Below, piece after piece: positions 20,212-28,746 of a stretch of 64,000 nt of DNA. Made by a program: the position numbers and the translations under genes. The number at the start of each line of letters is the position of its first letter. Within the stretch, counting starts at the first letter, position 1. The DNA is from Mediterranea massiliensis (lineage in GTDB: Bacteria; Bacteroidota; Bacteroidia; Bacteroidales; Bacteroidaceae): the NCBI GenBank assembly GCA_015060695.1, contig SUYA01000011.1:1-64000 (forward strand), written 5' to 3'. The notes under the pieces were generated by a model, which worked only from the letters and a program-made list of their open reading frames with translations, was not told the DNA's origin and did not search any database.

Positions 20212-21408
20212 TTATTTCTCTGCTTCAAACAAGGCCGGATTGATGCGATAGGCTATGATGCAGGGATTATCGTCTTCTGTAAGGCTTTTCAAGAATCCGT
20301 GCAACTTGTTTTCTGTCTTATCAACGGAGAGAATATATCCGGCATAGTCGAGCGAAATGTGGCGATAGAATGTATCTCCCCTTAGGCAACTTGGTATTGA
20401 GGTAAGGAGTTGACACAAACCGAAACTTCCTTTCAGTTTCTTTGGCTCTATACTGAACGAGCTATTATGTTTGGCTGAGTGGTAAGTAAATATGGGATTA
20501 TTCAGTCCACCAGACAGAAAGGTGATGCTGTCTGAATGAAGAAAAGTGCCGCAACCGATGTAACGTCTCTCCGCCTCTGCTTCTTCCAAATTATTTTTCT
20601 CAAAGAGGTAAAAAAGTTCTTTCTTCTCCTCAGCCGTGGGATGAGTATAGCCGTTTTGCAAAGCAACTTCATACTCTGTAACGACTTTGTCTCCCACCAA
20701 GCGGTAAATTTTATCAGAGAGATAAGGCATATAAAGCAATTCGCCTTTCGAAGTATGCTTAGAAGTAGTGAAGCTGCGAATATCAAGGCGCCGGGGAGTT
20801 TCGTCTTGAAGCAACGTTCGGGTTACTTGTCCGGTAGAATCGAGGAAGTGAATATAGGATTCGTTCATAAGGCAATTATCACGATGATAGGTTTCATCAC
20901 CGGATGCGAGGTGAATGTATCGTCCGGAATTATCCGACGTAATGGCTAAAGGAACGAACGGCAAAGAGAGGATTTTCTGCAACACTCCGTTCTCATCGTA
21001 TTCAAACAGTCGTTTGGTGAAAGTATCGGTAAGTAGCAGACGGTTGTTTGCGGGGTCGGTCTCAAAGGAACCTATCCGTATATACTCTTTGGGACCTTGC
21101 CCTTGGTTGCTGATTTTACCCAAATACTTGCCTTGCAAGGTGAATATAAAGACGAACTTGGCAGATGAATCAACGACATAAAATTTGTCGTTCATAATGG
21201 ATAGTTGCAAAATGCTCTTCAACAAGGATTGCTCGGTGACTTCCAAACGAATCATATCATAGTCTGCCAACAGCTCTTCCACACCAACCTCTTTGTGGGC
21301 GGTCACAACAATCTTTGGACAAGCAGAGGCTTCCATTGTCACAACATTGGGCTGAGTGCAACCTACAAGCATGGAGATAGATAGCAAAAACAGAAGAATC
21401 TTTTGCAT
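20212..21408 (-). CDS. 6-bladed beta-propeller lipoprotein
   Basis: A 398-residue lipoprotein with signal KILLFLLSISMLVGC. The body has the repeating pattern of Bacteroidales 6-bladed beta-propeller proteins (YVVDSSAKFVFIFTLQGKYL, then GQGPKEYIRI, then LLLTDTFTKRLFEYDENG), in which GxGPxEY is characteristic. Such proteins are common, occur in many contexts, and their ligands are not known. It lies between rpsT and gyrB on the same strand. After the rpsT terminator there is only a 20-base gap before its start, so it may be expressed by readthrough from rpsT. Confidence 0.82.
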   Translation of the reverse strand: MQKILLFLLSISMLVGCTQPNVVTMEASACPKIVVTAHKEVGVEELLADYDMIRLEVTEQSLLKSILQLSIMNDKFYVVDSSAKFVFIFTLQGKYLGKISNQGQGPKEYIRIGSFETDPANNRLLLTDTFTKRLFEYDENGVLQKILSLPFVPLAITSDNSGRYIHLASGDETYHRDNCLMNESYIHFLDSTGQVTRTLLQDETPRRLDIRSFTTSKHTSKGELLYMPYLSDKIYRLVGDKVVTEYEVALQNGYTHPTAEEKKELFYLFEKNNLEEAEAERRYIGCGTFLHSDSITFLSGGLNNPIFTYHSAKHNSSFSIEPKKLKGSFGLCQLLTSIPSCLRGDTFYRHISLDYAGYILSVDKTENKLHGFLKSLTEDDNPCIIAYRINPALFEAEK

Positions 21409-21429
21409 AAATAAGGACTTTATTCAATA

Positions 21430-21462
21430 AAAAAAGGCGGACCGAAGTTCGCCTTTATATTT
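21430..21462 (-). terminator. rpsT terminator
   Basis: On the minus strand AAAGGCG pairs with CGCCTTT around a C-TTCG-G tetraloop, with seven T following. Confidence 0.88.
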
Positions 21463-21478
21463 TTTCCAATCAAGAAGC

Positions 21479-21733
21479 TTATGCCAACTTGTTGATGTAC
21501 AAAGCCAACTTAGACTTCAAGTTGTTTGCTTTGTTCTTGTGAATCATGTTTTTCTTTGCCAACTTGTCCAACAACTTTGTTACACCGGGCAACATTGCAG
21601 TTGCTTCAGCCTTGTCGGTAGTTGCGCGCAACTTACGAACAGCATTTCTCATGGTTTTGCCATAATATCTGTTGTGAAGTCTTCTCTTCTCTTCTTGTCT
21701 GATTCTTTTCAGTGATGATTTGTGATTTGCCAT
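21479..21733 (-). CDS. rpsT: 30S ribosomal protein S20
   Basis: An 84-residue, strongly basic protein that binds 16S rRNA early in 30S assembly. The N-terminus [21 protein letters not shown] and the C-terminal [14 protein letters not shown] are typical of bS20. It follows tRNA-Glu by 43 bases on the same strand and has no promoter between, so tRNA and mRNA probably share one transcript. Confidence 0.98.
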   Translation of the reverse strand: MANHKSSLKRIRQEEKRRLHNRYYGKTMRNAVRKLRATTDKAEATAMLPGVTKLLDKLAKKNMIHKNKANNLKSKLALYINKLA

Positions 21734-21776
21734 CTCGACTAATCTTTTTAAATTCGTTTATTCTTTTTTCTTTTTG

Positions 21777-21848
21777 TAGCCCCTGGGGGAATCGAACCCC
21801 CCTTTCAAGAATGAAAATCTTGCGTCCTAACCGATAGACGAAGGGGCC
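21777..21848 (-). tRNA. tRNA-Glu (anticodon TTC)
   Basis: On the minus strand the 72-base sequence folds as a cloverleaf: acceptor GGCCCCT/AGGGGCT, D arm GTCT...GGAC, anticodon stem CAAGA/TCTTG with loop TTTTCAT, and T arm GGGGG-TTCGATT-CCCCC. Anticodon TTC reads Glu codons. CCA is not encoded. The first pair is G-T. Confidence 0.97.
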
Positions 21849-21903
21849 GGCCTAACTTGAGCGTTTCCGCTCTTGCAACCGTTTTTCCTTTCGTTTGCGG
21901 ATG

Positions 21904-21934
21904 CAAAGGTAAATACTATTTTTGAATCTGCAAA
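21904..21934 (-). promoter_or_regulatory. Promoter of tRNA-Glu-rpsT
   Basis: On the minus strand TTTG (21934-21931), 19 bases, then TACCTTTG (21911-21904): a full consensus match, about 55 bases before the tRNA. Confidence 0.75.
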
Positions 21935-21984
21935 ACATTCTTGAAAAAAAAACGAAAAAAAGTGCATTTACCCTATATTTTTAG

Positions 21985-21992
21985 TAGCTTTG
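21985..21992 (+). promoter_or_regulatory. recO promoter -7 box
   Basis: TAGCTTTG, 21 bases before the ATG at 22014. It argues against starts further upstream. Confidence 0.5.
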
Positions 21993-22013
21993 TGGCACAA
22001 AACGCCAGTTTTT

Positions 22014-22742
22014 ATGCTACAAAAGACCCAAGGAATTGTTTTAAGAGCCATAAAGTATAAGGATACGTCGCTCATTGTGGACATCTATACCGAGGTAATC
22101 GGACGGGCTTCGTTCATGGTCGCCGTTCCTCGTAGTCGCAAGGCCATTGTGAAGCCTACACTTTTCCAGCCGCTGGCGCTGATTGAGCTGGAAGCTGACT
22201 TCCGCCCGAATACTACTATATATAAGGTACGCGAGGCCAAGTCGCACTATCCGTTTTCATCGTTGCCTTACGATCCTTACAAGTCGGCCATTGCTTTGTT
22301 TCTGGCCGAATTCCTCTACCGCGCCGTTCGCGAGGAGGGTGAAAACCGGCCGCTATTTGCCTATCTGCACCATTCCATCGTATGGCTGGACGAGTGTAGA
22401 AGCGGGTTTGCCAATTTTCACTTGGTGTTTCTGATGCGCCTTTCACGCTTTTTGGGATTGTATCCTAACCTGGAGGGATACAATAAGGGAGATTATTTCG
22501 ACCTGCAAAGTGCTTGCTTCACGTCTTTACGTCCTCTGCATCACACCAACTTCATTGGCCCTGCTGAGGCCGAACAACTGATGACGCTGATGCGCTTGCG
22601 CTACGATACGATGCACCTTTTCCGCATGAATCGCAACGAACGTAGCCGTTGCCTGCTGGTGCTGAATGACTATTATCGCCTGCATCTGCCCGACTTTCCG
22701 GAGCTCCGTTCGCTGGAAGTGTTGCAGACGCTGTTCGACTGA
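22014..22742 (+). CDS. recO: DNA repair protein RecO
   Basis: A recombination mediator that works with RecR to load RecA on SSB-coated DNA. It has 242 residues from ATG 22014 ([19 protein letters not shown]). The N-terminal OB fold has the usual GIVL...[13 protein letters not shown]...GRASFMV pattern, and the helical C-terminal half carries [17 protein letters not shown]. The zinc-finger Cys residues of many RecO proteins are missing, as is common in Bacteroidetes. It is divergent from tRNA-Glu, with both promoters in the 21849-22013 gap. Confidence 0.92.
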   Translation: MLQKTQGIVLRAIKYKDTSLIVDIYTEVIGRASFMVAVPRSRKAIVKPTLFQPLALIELEADFRPNTTIYKVREAKSHYPFSSLPYDPYKSAIALFLAEFLYRAVREEGENRPLFAYLHHSIVWLDECRSGFANFHLVFLMRLSRFLGLYPNLEGYNKGDYFDLQSACFTSLRPLHHTNFIGPAEAEQLMTLMRLRYDTMHLFRMNRNERSRCLLVLNDYYRLHLPDFPELRSLEVLQTLFD

Positions 22743-22960
22743 TACCCTTACGATGACTAAAGTAAATGTTGACATTTTGTAAGTTGTTGACAAAATGATA
22801 ATCGAACGGCCTGAGAATCGTTTATTTCGGAGCAAGGTAGGTGTCGGTTGAAAATTTCAAAGCGAAAAACGAGTTATACAGCTTGTTATCAAGCAACTAA
22901 GCCAAAATTTAACACTTCTTTAACACACAAAACTGTGTAAATATTCGTTGATTTTACCCC
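22743..22960. other. Gap after recO, no gene seen
   Basis: No coding signal. An inverted repeat CATTTTGT...ACAAAATG lies at 22773-22797 with no T run, so it is a doubtful recO terminator. Confidence 0.5.
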
Positions 22961-23154
22961 TTTCCGGAGAAAGATACCACCTTTTGCCTCGGAAGATAGG
23001 ACCTTTTGGGGCAAAAGATGGTATGTTTTCGCCGAAAAGGTGCACTGTTTCTGCCGGAATTGTACGCAACAAACTCGGTTGGCGTGCGGAGTTTGTTCGG
23101 TAAAGGTGCGCAGTTTGTTCGGTAAGAGCGTACATTTCGGACATCAAGGCTCGG
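22961..23154. repeat. Degenerate tandem repeat, unit about 22 bp, nine units
   Basis: Successive units of 20-23 bases each begin with TTT or AAA and carry CGG-AA-G: for example TTTTCGCCGAAAAGGTGCAC at 23027, and TTTGTTCGGTAAAGGTGCGC and TTTGTTCGGTAAGAGCG at 23091 and 23113. The period is not a multiple of three and no frame is conserved, so it is probably noncoding. It is more GC-rich than its surroundings. Confidence 0.65.
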
Positions 23155-23285
23155 AAATTCGTTTTTTTTCGAGCCTTTTTGCAAAAGTGCCGGTTAGCAA
23201 ATTTGCTAAAAACGATTGTTTTAGTTACTAAAAAAGGTGTTTTACTTACTTTCTGACAAATCCCACTAAATCAATAGAGGTTATT

Positions 23286-23330
23286 GCAAAAGAAAGGGGG
23301 CATGACACGGAGTTACCCGCATCATGCCCC
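23286..23330 (-). terminator. Terminator at the end of the dcw-yqeY operon
   Basis: GGGGCATGA (23297-23305) pairs perfectly with TCATGCCCC (23322-23330). On the minus strand CTTTCTTTT follows. Confidence 0.75.
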
Positions 23331-23360
23331 ACTTGCCACTCATCTTGTTTCGTCGTCGGC

Positions 23361-23810
23361 TCAGCCCAACAATTCTTTTACTTTCGCCGAAATGGCACGT
23401 CCTTCAGCCAGTCCGGCCAATTTCTTAGTAGCTGCACCCATCACTTTGCCCATATCCTTGGGGCCTTCAGCACCCACCTCGGCGATAATAGCCTTCAAAG
23501 CGGCTTCCAATTCTTCGGCACTCATCTGCTTAGGCAGGTATGCTTCCATAACTTTCACCTGCGCCAACTCGGCATCGGCCAAGTCTTGACGCCCTTGTTG
23601 CACGTATATTTCGGCCGCATCCTTACCCTGCTTGGTCAATTTCTGAATGATTTTTGTGGCAGCCTCATCCGTCAACGTATCGTTAGCACCCGGTGCCGTC
23701 TTGGCTTCCAAGAATACCTTCTTGATATTTCTCAAAGTTTCTAATGCCACTTTGTCTTTAGCCTTCATGGCATTCTTAATGTCTTCGCTGATTCTTTCAA
23801 ATAAATCCAT
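23361..23810 (-). CDS. GatB/YqeY domain protein
   Basis: A small cytoplasmic protein of 149 residues. The sequence DLFERISEDIKNAMKAKDKVALETLRNIKK and the C-terminal half AEVGAEGPKDMGKVMGAATKKLAG are typical of the stand-alone YqeY family, which resembles the tail domain of GatB and is thought to bind tRNA. The exact role is not known. It starts 13 bases after ftsZ and is the last gene of the dcw transcript, before the terminator at 23286. Confidence 0.93.
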   Translation of the reverse strand: MDLFERISEDIKNAMKAKDKVALETLRNIKKVFLEAKTAPGANDTLTDEAATKIIQKLTKQGKDAAEIYVQQGRQDLADAELAQVKVMEAYLPKQMSAEELEAALKAIIAEVGAEGPKDMGKVMGAATKKLAGLAEGRAISAKVKELLG

Positions 23811-23823
23811 CTTTATCTATCGT

Positions 23824-25146
23824 TTAAAATGTTATCACACTCGATGCTTCGTTAGCTTGCGCCTCACCGCCCTCTGTCTCTTCCACCACCGTTCCATAGT
23901 CAGCTTTTGTACAAATGTCAGCCAGCATGCTCTTCGTGCGGTTGAAGGTAGGCGAGTTCTCTACCATAGCAACAACATCGTCGTTATCCAAATCTTCCAT
24001 ACTGAACAAGTAGATTTGATTGCGCTTCTTACGTTTTTCGCGGGTAGTTCGTCCATAGATAAGGTCGATGCGTTCCTGATCGCGAGCCTCCTGCTCCTCG
24101 ATGCGTTCCTGCTCGTCCTTAGAGCGTTGCTCCATCATCTCCTCCATGCCCGGCACGCTCGACGCCCCAAATCCGGTAGCAATCAAAGTAAACTTCACCT
24201 CATCATCCAACGTAGAATCGTCGGCCTGTCCCCAAATTACCTCAATATTGGGATCAAGACTATCCATAAAGGCATCTATCTCACTCATTTCGTCGATAAG
24301 GATAGGAGCCTTCTGCTCGTTGGCCGCAATATTAAACAAAATCTTCTTGGCATTCACAATGTCGTTATTGTTCAACAACGGCGAGTGCAAAGCATTTTCA
24401 ATAGCATTCTTCAAGCGCTTTTCGCCCCTTGCTGCACCGGTGGACATAATAGCCACGCCACCGTCTTTCAGAATCTTTCGAACATCGCGGAAGTCAAGAT
24501 TGATGGTACCCTCTATGGTAATTATCTCGGCAATACTCTTGGTGGCAATCGCCAAAATATCATCGGCCTTGGCATATGCCTCCTTCAAAGTAGTCATGCC
24601 ATCGGTGTAAATCTCACGCAAACGTTCGTTGTTAATTACCAACAATGCGTCCACACTCTTGCGCATCTCCTCCACACCCTCTAATGCTTGAATAATCTTC
24701 TTCTTCTTTTCAAACAAGAAAGGTATGGTAACAATGCCCACGGTCAACATACCCATCTCCTTGGCCGTGCGTGCCACAACCGGAGCAGCACCGGTACCTG
24801 TACCACCACCCATACCGGCAGTAACAAACACCATCTGCGTACCGTCGTTAAACAGCGACTTAATCTCTTCGATACTCTCCATAGCCGCCTCACGGGCCAC
24901 AGAGGGGTCATTGCCGGCACCCAATCCCTGGGTAGTCTTTCGACCTAACTGAATCTGTGTCGGAATATCCGACCGCTTCAATGCCTGACTATCTGTATTG
25001 CAAAGGACGAAGGTTACGTCGTGAATACCCTGCCTGTACATGTGCTTCACGGCATTACCACCACCTCCACCAACACCAATCACCTTGATAATCTTCGGCG
25101 AGTCGGTAGGGAAATCGAATTGTACTATCTCGTCCATCATTTCCAT
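23824..25146 (-). CDS. ftsZ: Cell division protein FtsZ
   Basis: The tubulin-like GTPase that forms the division ring. It has 440 residues. Nucleotide-binding loops are intact: GVGGGGGNAVKHM near the start, then the tubulin signature GGGTGTGAAP. The T7 loop NLDFRDVRKIL supplies the catalytic Asp. After the core there is a long charged linker (EEQEARDQERIDLIYGR) and a Bacteroidetes-type tail. The usual C-terminal peptide for FtsA binding is not obvious; ENSPTFNRT is the best candidate. It lies 35 bases after ftsA. Confidence 0.98.
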   Translation of the reverse strand: MEMMDEIVQFDFPTDSPKIIKVIGVGGGGGNAVKHMYRQGIHDVTFVLCNTDSQALKRSDIPTQIQLGRKTTQGLGAGNDPSVAREAAMESIEEIKSLFNDGTQMVFVTAGMGGGTGTGAAPVVARTAKEMGMLTVGIVTIPFLFEKKKKIIQALEGVEEMRKSVDALLVINNERLREIYTDGMTTLKEAYAKADDILAIATKSIAEIITIEGTINLDFRDVRKILKDGGVAIMSTGAARGEKRLKNAIENALHSPLLNNNDIVNAKKILFNIAANEQKAPILIDEMSEIDAFMDSLDPNIEVIWGQADDSTLDDEVKFTLIATGFGASSVPGMEEMMEQRSKDEQERIEEQEARDQERIDLIYGRTTREKRKKRNQIYLFSMEDLDNDDVVAMVENSPTFNRTKSMLADICTKADYGTVVEETEGGEAQANEASSVITF

Positions 25147-25181
25147 ATTCTATTTATTGAGTGTTTACTATTTACTGATTA

Positions 25182-26576
25182 CTACATTTTATCATCACCC
25201 TCCATCATGTTCTCTGCAAATTTTTCAAAGAGTGAAAAGAAGCGATTGGGTTTCTTTTTCTTCTCCTCTTCATCCTTGCTTTTATCATCCCGCTTACGTC
25301 TTTCCTCATCTTTCTTCTTCTTTTCTTCCTCCAACTTCTTCTTACGGTTCTCTTCTTCCAACTTTTTCAGCTCCTCGTCGTCCTTGAACATGTCGCCCGG
25401 TTCTTCTATCATCGGCTTCTCTGCTTCAGGCTTGCAACAATTCTCTTTCCCGGCAATCAGCAAGCCCAGCAAGGTGTTGTACGAACCGTCTTTTAAAAAC
25501 TCACCGAATCCATACACAGTTTCGCATACAAACTTAGCCATACGAACCTTTTCCAATCCACTCAACTTCTTGAAAGCCTCTTCCAAATTCTTCAAGTTAG
25601 ATGCCCCACCGGTAAAGACAATACCCGACAGTAATTTGTCGGCATAGCCCGATGCCTGAATCATGTTCCAAACATTGGCCAAAATCTCCTCGGTACGAGC
25701 CTCTACCAAACTATTAATCTCGGCAAGATTAATGCTACGACCGCTTTCCGTCAAGCAAGAGGTTGGAGTATCACCCTCCTCTTCTTCGCAAATAGCATTG
25801 CCATATTGCAACTTAAGCTGTTCGGCCTCACGCTCTTCCATCTGTAACGAAGCAATGTCACGGGTAATATTGTTTCCACCCAAAGGCAATACACAAAGGT
25901 GACGCAATATATTATTCTTATAAACAGCTACCGTCGTTGTATCTGCGCCAAAGTCAACCAAAGCACAACCGGCACGCATTTCATCAATAGTCAACACAGC
26001 ATTTGCCAAAGCTATCGGAGCAACTATCGGGTCATCGGCAATCTCTATTTCCACCTGTTCAAAACTATCTTCCAAGTTTTTCTTCAAAGCAGTACGTGCC
26101 ACAATATTCAAAAACTCTCCGGTAATTGTCCGACCAGCCACACCTATCGGGTCGGTATAGAGCGCATTGTCTATCTTGTATTCTTGGGGAGCCACATCAA
26201 GAATGTGTTTCTCGGCCATCTCTACTTGACGATTCTTATCACTAAGCTCGTCAACCAATTTGGCAGACACACGTCCTTCGTTATCCACCTCGCTATCTAC
26301 AAAATTTCTCACCGCATGCAGTGACTGACCACCTATGCCCACATATACCTTTGCCGGCGTACTGCCCAATTGCCCTTTCAACTTATCAACAATATTGCTT
26401 AGAGCCTGAGCTGCTTTATCTATGTTGTAGATAATTCCTTTACGGACGAAAGAAGAAGCATCTTCATGAGCAAAGGCCAACACTTGAATGCTACCGTCAC
26501 TATTCTTCTTACCGGCAATACCGGCAATTTTTGAAGAACTCAACTCTATAGCAGCTATAAAATCTGTCATTGCCAT
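25182..26576 (-). CDS. ftsA: Cell division protein FtsA
   Basis: An actin-like ATPase that tethers FtsZ to the membrane. It has 464 residues. The actin-type ATPase motifs are ALVDFGADTTTVAVY and GIVFTGGASNLKN. After the core comes an unusually long Lys/Glu-rich stretch (about residues 395-445), then NRFFSLFEKFAENMME, which can form the amphipathic membrane-binding helix. The long charged linker seems a trait of Bacteroidetes FtsA. It sits between ftsQ and ftsZ in the standard order. Confidence 0.97.
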   Translation of the reverse strand: MAMTDFIAAIELSSSKIAGIAGKKNSDGSIQVLAFAHEDASSFVRKGIIYNIDKAAQALSNIVDKLKGQLGSTPAKVYVGIGGQSLHAVRNFVDSEVDNEGRVSAKLVDELSDKNRQVEMAEKHILDVAPQEYKIDNALYTDPIGVAGRTITGEFLNIVARTALKKNLEDSFEQVEIEIADDPIVAPIALANAVLTIDEMRAGCALVDFGADTTTVAVYKNNILRHLCVLPLGGNNITRDIASLQMEEREAEQLKLQYGNAICEEEEGDTPTSCLTESGRSINLAEINSLVEARTEEILANVWNMIQASGYADKLLSGIVFTGGASNLKNLEEAFKKLSGLEKVRMAKFVCETVYGFGEFLKDGSYNTLLGLLIAGKENCCKPEAEKPMIEEPGDMFKDDEELKKLEEENRKKKLEEEKKKKDEERRKRDDKSKDEEEKKKKPNRFFSLFEKFAENMMEGDDKM

Positions 26577-26624
26577 TGTATATCTGTATTTTAAGTTCCT
26601 AATTTATGATTTAAACGATTTGAA

Positions 26625-27368
26625 TCATTGCTCTCTCTTAGTACACACAATTTGATTATCAAACTCAATATTTATTCGCGAATATTTGTTCCACCCCACC
26701 TTGTTGAGCGCCTTTTCATAAAAGAGCTTCAACCTTTTCAACTTATTCTCCCAATTATTCAATCGACCCAAGTAGATGATATGGTCACCTACTCGAGGCA
26801 CTAATTCTACTTTATGACCTCCTAAAACATGAATTTGCTCAATCTGTGCATCCCAAAAAGAGTTCTGCTGCAAAAATAAGGCAAATTTATGTAAATCCCT
26901 CGTTGCAAACGACTTTTCTATTTTACCGGTAGCGATTGGTAAATGTGCAACACATCGGGTACCCGATGGCATCACCAATCCCTTATTATCAACGTAATAA
27001 TCTTCTCCGTTATTACTCATAACACGCAAAATCGGGATACGCTGCGTCACCTCCACACAAATCTTGCCATTAGGTGTCTTGAAACATTCTACTTCATCAA
27101 TAAGTGGATGGTTGTCCAAAACCTCCTCAAGAGGTTGAGTACAGATGCTTTCCATCTCTTTACCAACAGGATTTATTCCTTGCTTCTGCAAAATGGATGT
27201 CACCTCTTTCGAGGTGATAAACCCCGCATATACAGAATCTTTTATACGAAGAGTCACATCACTACACAATTGTGAAGCAGGCTTGCGATTAAAAGCTGTG
27301 ATGGCCAAGAACAAGTAAATAGTCATCAACAACAACACGATGAAAAGCAAAATTCGTTTCAGCATCAT
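26625..27368 (-). CDS. ftsQ: Cell division protein FtsQ
   Basis: A divisome protein of 247 residues with one N-terminal membrane helix (KRILLFIVLLLMTIYLFLAI) and a periplasmic POTRA/FtsQ part (VEVTQRIPILRV, then YYVDNKGLVMP). It links the FtsQLB complex to the septal synthase. The similarity to E. coli FtsQ is low, and the call rests on topology, motif and place between murC and ftsA. Its start overlaps the murC stop by four bases (ATGA), so the two are coupled. Confidence 0.93.
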   Translation of the reverse strand: MMLKRILLFIVLLLMTIYLFLAITAFNRKPASQLCSDVTLRIKDSVYAGFITSKEVTSILQKQGINPVGKEMESICTQPLEEVLDNHPLIDEVECFKTPNGKICVEVTQRIPILRVMSNNGEDYYVDNKGLVMPSGTRCVAHLPIATGKIEKSFATRDLHKFALFLQQNSFWDAQIEQIHVLGGHKVELVPRVGDHIIYLGRLNNWENKLKRLKLFYEKALNKVGWNKYSRINIEFDNQIVCTKREQ

Positions 27369-28741
27369 TCTTTAATCATCATCTTTAATATTTCAGGCAT
27401 ATAATTATCCAAATCTCCGGCACCTAAAACCACTACCACTTCCAATTCTTTTTTTGCTAATACAGGCACAACCAACTCCTTCCGGCACAAAGTCTTTTCT
27501 ATATTTGGAGCTAAGTTATCAAATATCAGATTACTTGTCACACCTGGTATAGGAACTTCGCGTGCCGGATAAATTTCGGTCAATACAACTTCATCAACCA
27601 ACGAAAGGCTATCGCCAAACTCTTGATAAAAATCGCGGGTTCGAGTATAAAGGTGCGGTTGAAAAACAACTGTTATTTTTTTATCAGTGTAAAGTTCACG
27701 AATAGACTTCAAACTTTGGGCAATCTCTGCTGGGTGATGAGCATAATCGCTAAGCAACACTTTTTTATCTGTCTTCAGTTTAAAATCAAATCGACGGTCA
27801 ACACCCTGAAAACTGAGCATCCCCTGACGAATCTCTTCATCGGTGGCACCACAGAGGTATGCCAAAGCCATAGCAGCTATTCCGTTTTCAATATTAATAC
27901 TCACAGGAACCCCCAACTGAATATTGTTGATACGAGTATTTGGCGCCACAAAATCAAAAAATATTTCACCATTCCCAATACGAATATTCTCGGCATGAAA
28001 GTCACCTTCATGACGACTATAACTATAAATTGTGACACCTTTTTGAACTTCGGGCGTCATTTCCAATCCTTTATGCAGAATGAGTGCTCCACCTGAACGT
28101 ATAAGCGTAGTGTAATGACGGAAACTGTCTAAATAAGCCTCTTTGGTACCATAAATATCAAGATGGTCTGGGTCCGTAGAAGTGATAACACTAATCCAAG
28201 GCGATAACCAATGAAAAGAACGGTCAAACTCATCGGCTTCAATAACAGTATAAGGACTTTCAGAAGACAACAGCAGATTTGTGCCATAATTCTTCGAAAT
28301 TCCTCCTAAGAAAGCCGTGCAACCCACATGCGATTGGTACAATAAATGTGCTGCCATACTACTAGTAGTAGTCTTTCCATGTGTGCCGGCCACACAAAGC
28401 CCTTTACTACTAAGTGTAATAGTACCTAATACTTGAGAACGTTTTTGTATTTCAAAATCATGCGCCCGAAAATATATAAGTTCAGCATGCTCTTTAGGAA
28501 TAGCCGGAGTATAAATAACAAGCGTATTTTCCGGTTCTAAACAAGCTGAAGGTATTAACTTGACATTTTCTTCATAATGAATTTGTGCTCCTTCCTCAAT
28601 CAGGCGTGCTGTAAGCGGTGTTGGAGTACGATCATAACCCGCAACAACTACTCCTCTGGATAAGAAGTAACGGATAAGAGCACTCATGCCTATTCCTCCG
28701 GCACCTATAAAATAGACCGCTTTAATGTCTTCTATATTCAT
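27365..28741 (-). CDS. murC: UDP-N-acetylmuramate-L-alanine ligase
   Basis: It adds L-Ala to UDP-MurNAc, the first amino acid step of the peptidoglycan stem. It has 458 residues. The N-terminal GAGGIGMSALIRYF loop binds UDP, AGTHGKTTTSSMAA is the ATP-binding P-loop, and SDYAHHPAEI with FQPHLYTRTRDF is the C-terminal MurC signature. It starts five bases after murG ends and overlaps ftsQ. Confidence 0.98.
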   Translation of the reverse strand: MNIEDIKAVYFIGAGGIGMSALIRYFLSRGVVVAGYDRTPTPLTARLIEEGAQIHYEENVKLIPSACLEPENTLVIYTPAIPKEHAELIYFRAHDFEIQKRSQVLGTITLSSKGLCVAGTHGKTTTSSMAAHLLYQSHVGCTAFLGGISKNYGTNLLLSSESPYTVIEADEFDRSFHWLSPWISVITSTDPDHLDIYGTKEAYLDSFRHYTTLIRSGGALILHKGLEMTPEVQKGVTIYSYSRHEGDFHAENIRIGNGEIFFDFVAPNTRINNIQLGVPVSINIENGIAAMALAYLCGATDEEIRQGMLSFQGVDRRFDFKLKTDKKVLLSDYAHHPAEIAQSLKSIRELYTDKKITVVFQPHLYTRTRDFYQEFGDSLSLVDEVVLTEIYPAREVPIPGVTSNLIFDNLAPNIEKTLCRKELVVPVLAKKELEVVVVLGAGDLDNYMPEILKMMIKE

Positions 28742-28746
28742 ATCTT

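Noticed and set aside
22920..23184. Two overlapping minus-strand open frames across the 22-bp repeats, with peptide-like repeats
   Set aside because: The period is not a multiple of three and both frames are open only by chance across the repeat; no initiation signal.
23647..24684. 345-codon plus-strand open frame opposite ftsZ and yqeY
   Set aside because: It lies antisense to two certain genes and has no family likeness or promoter.
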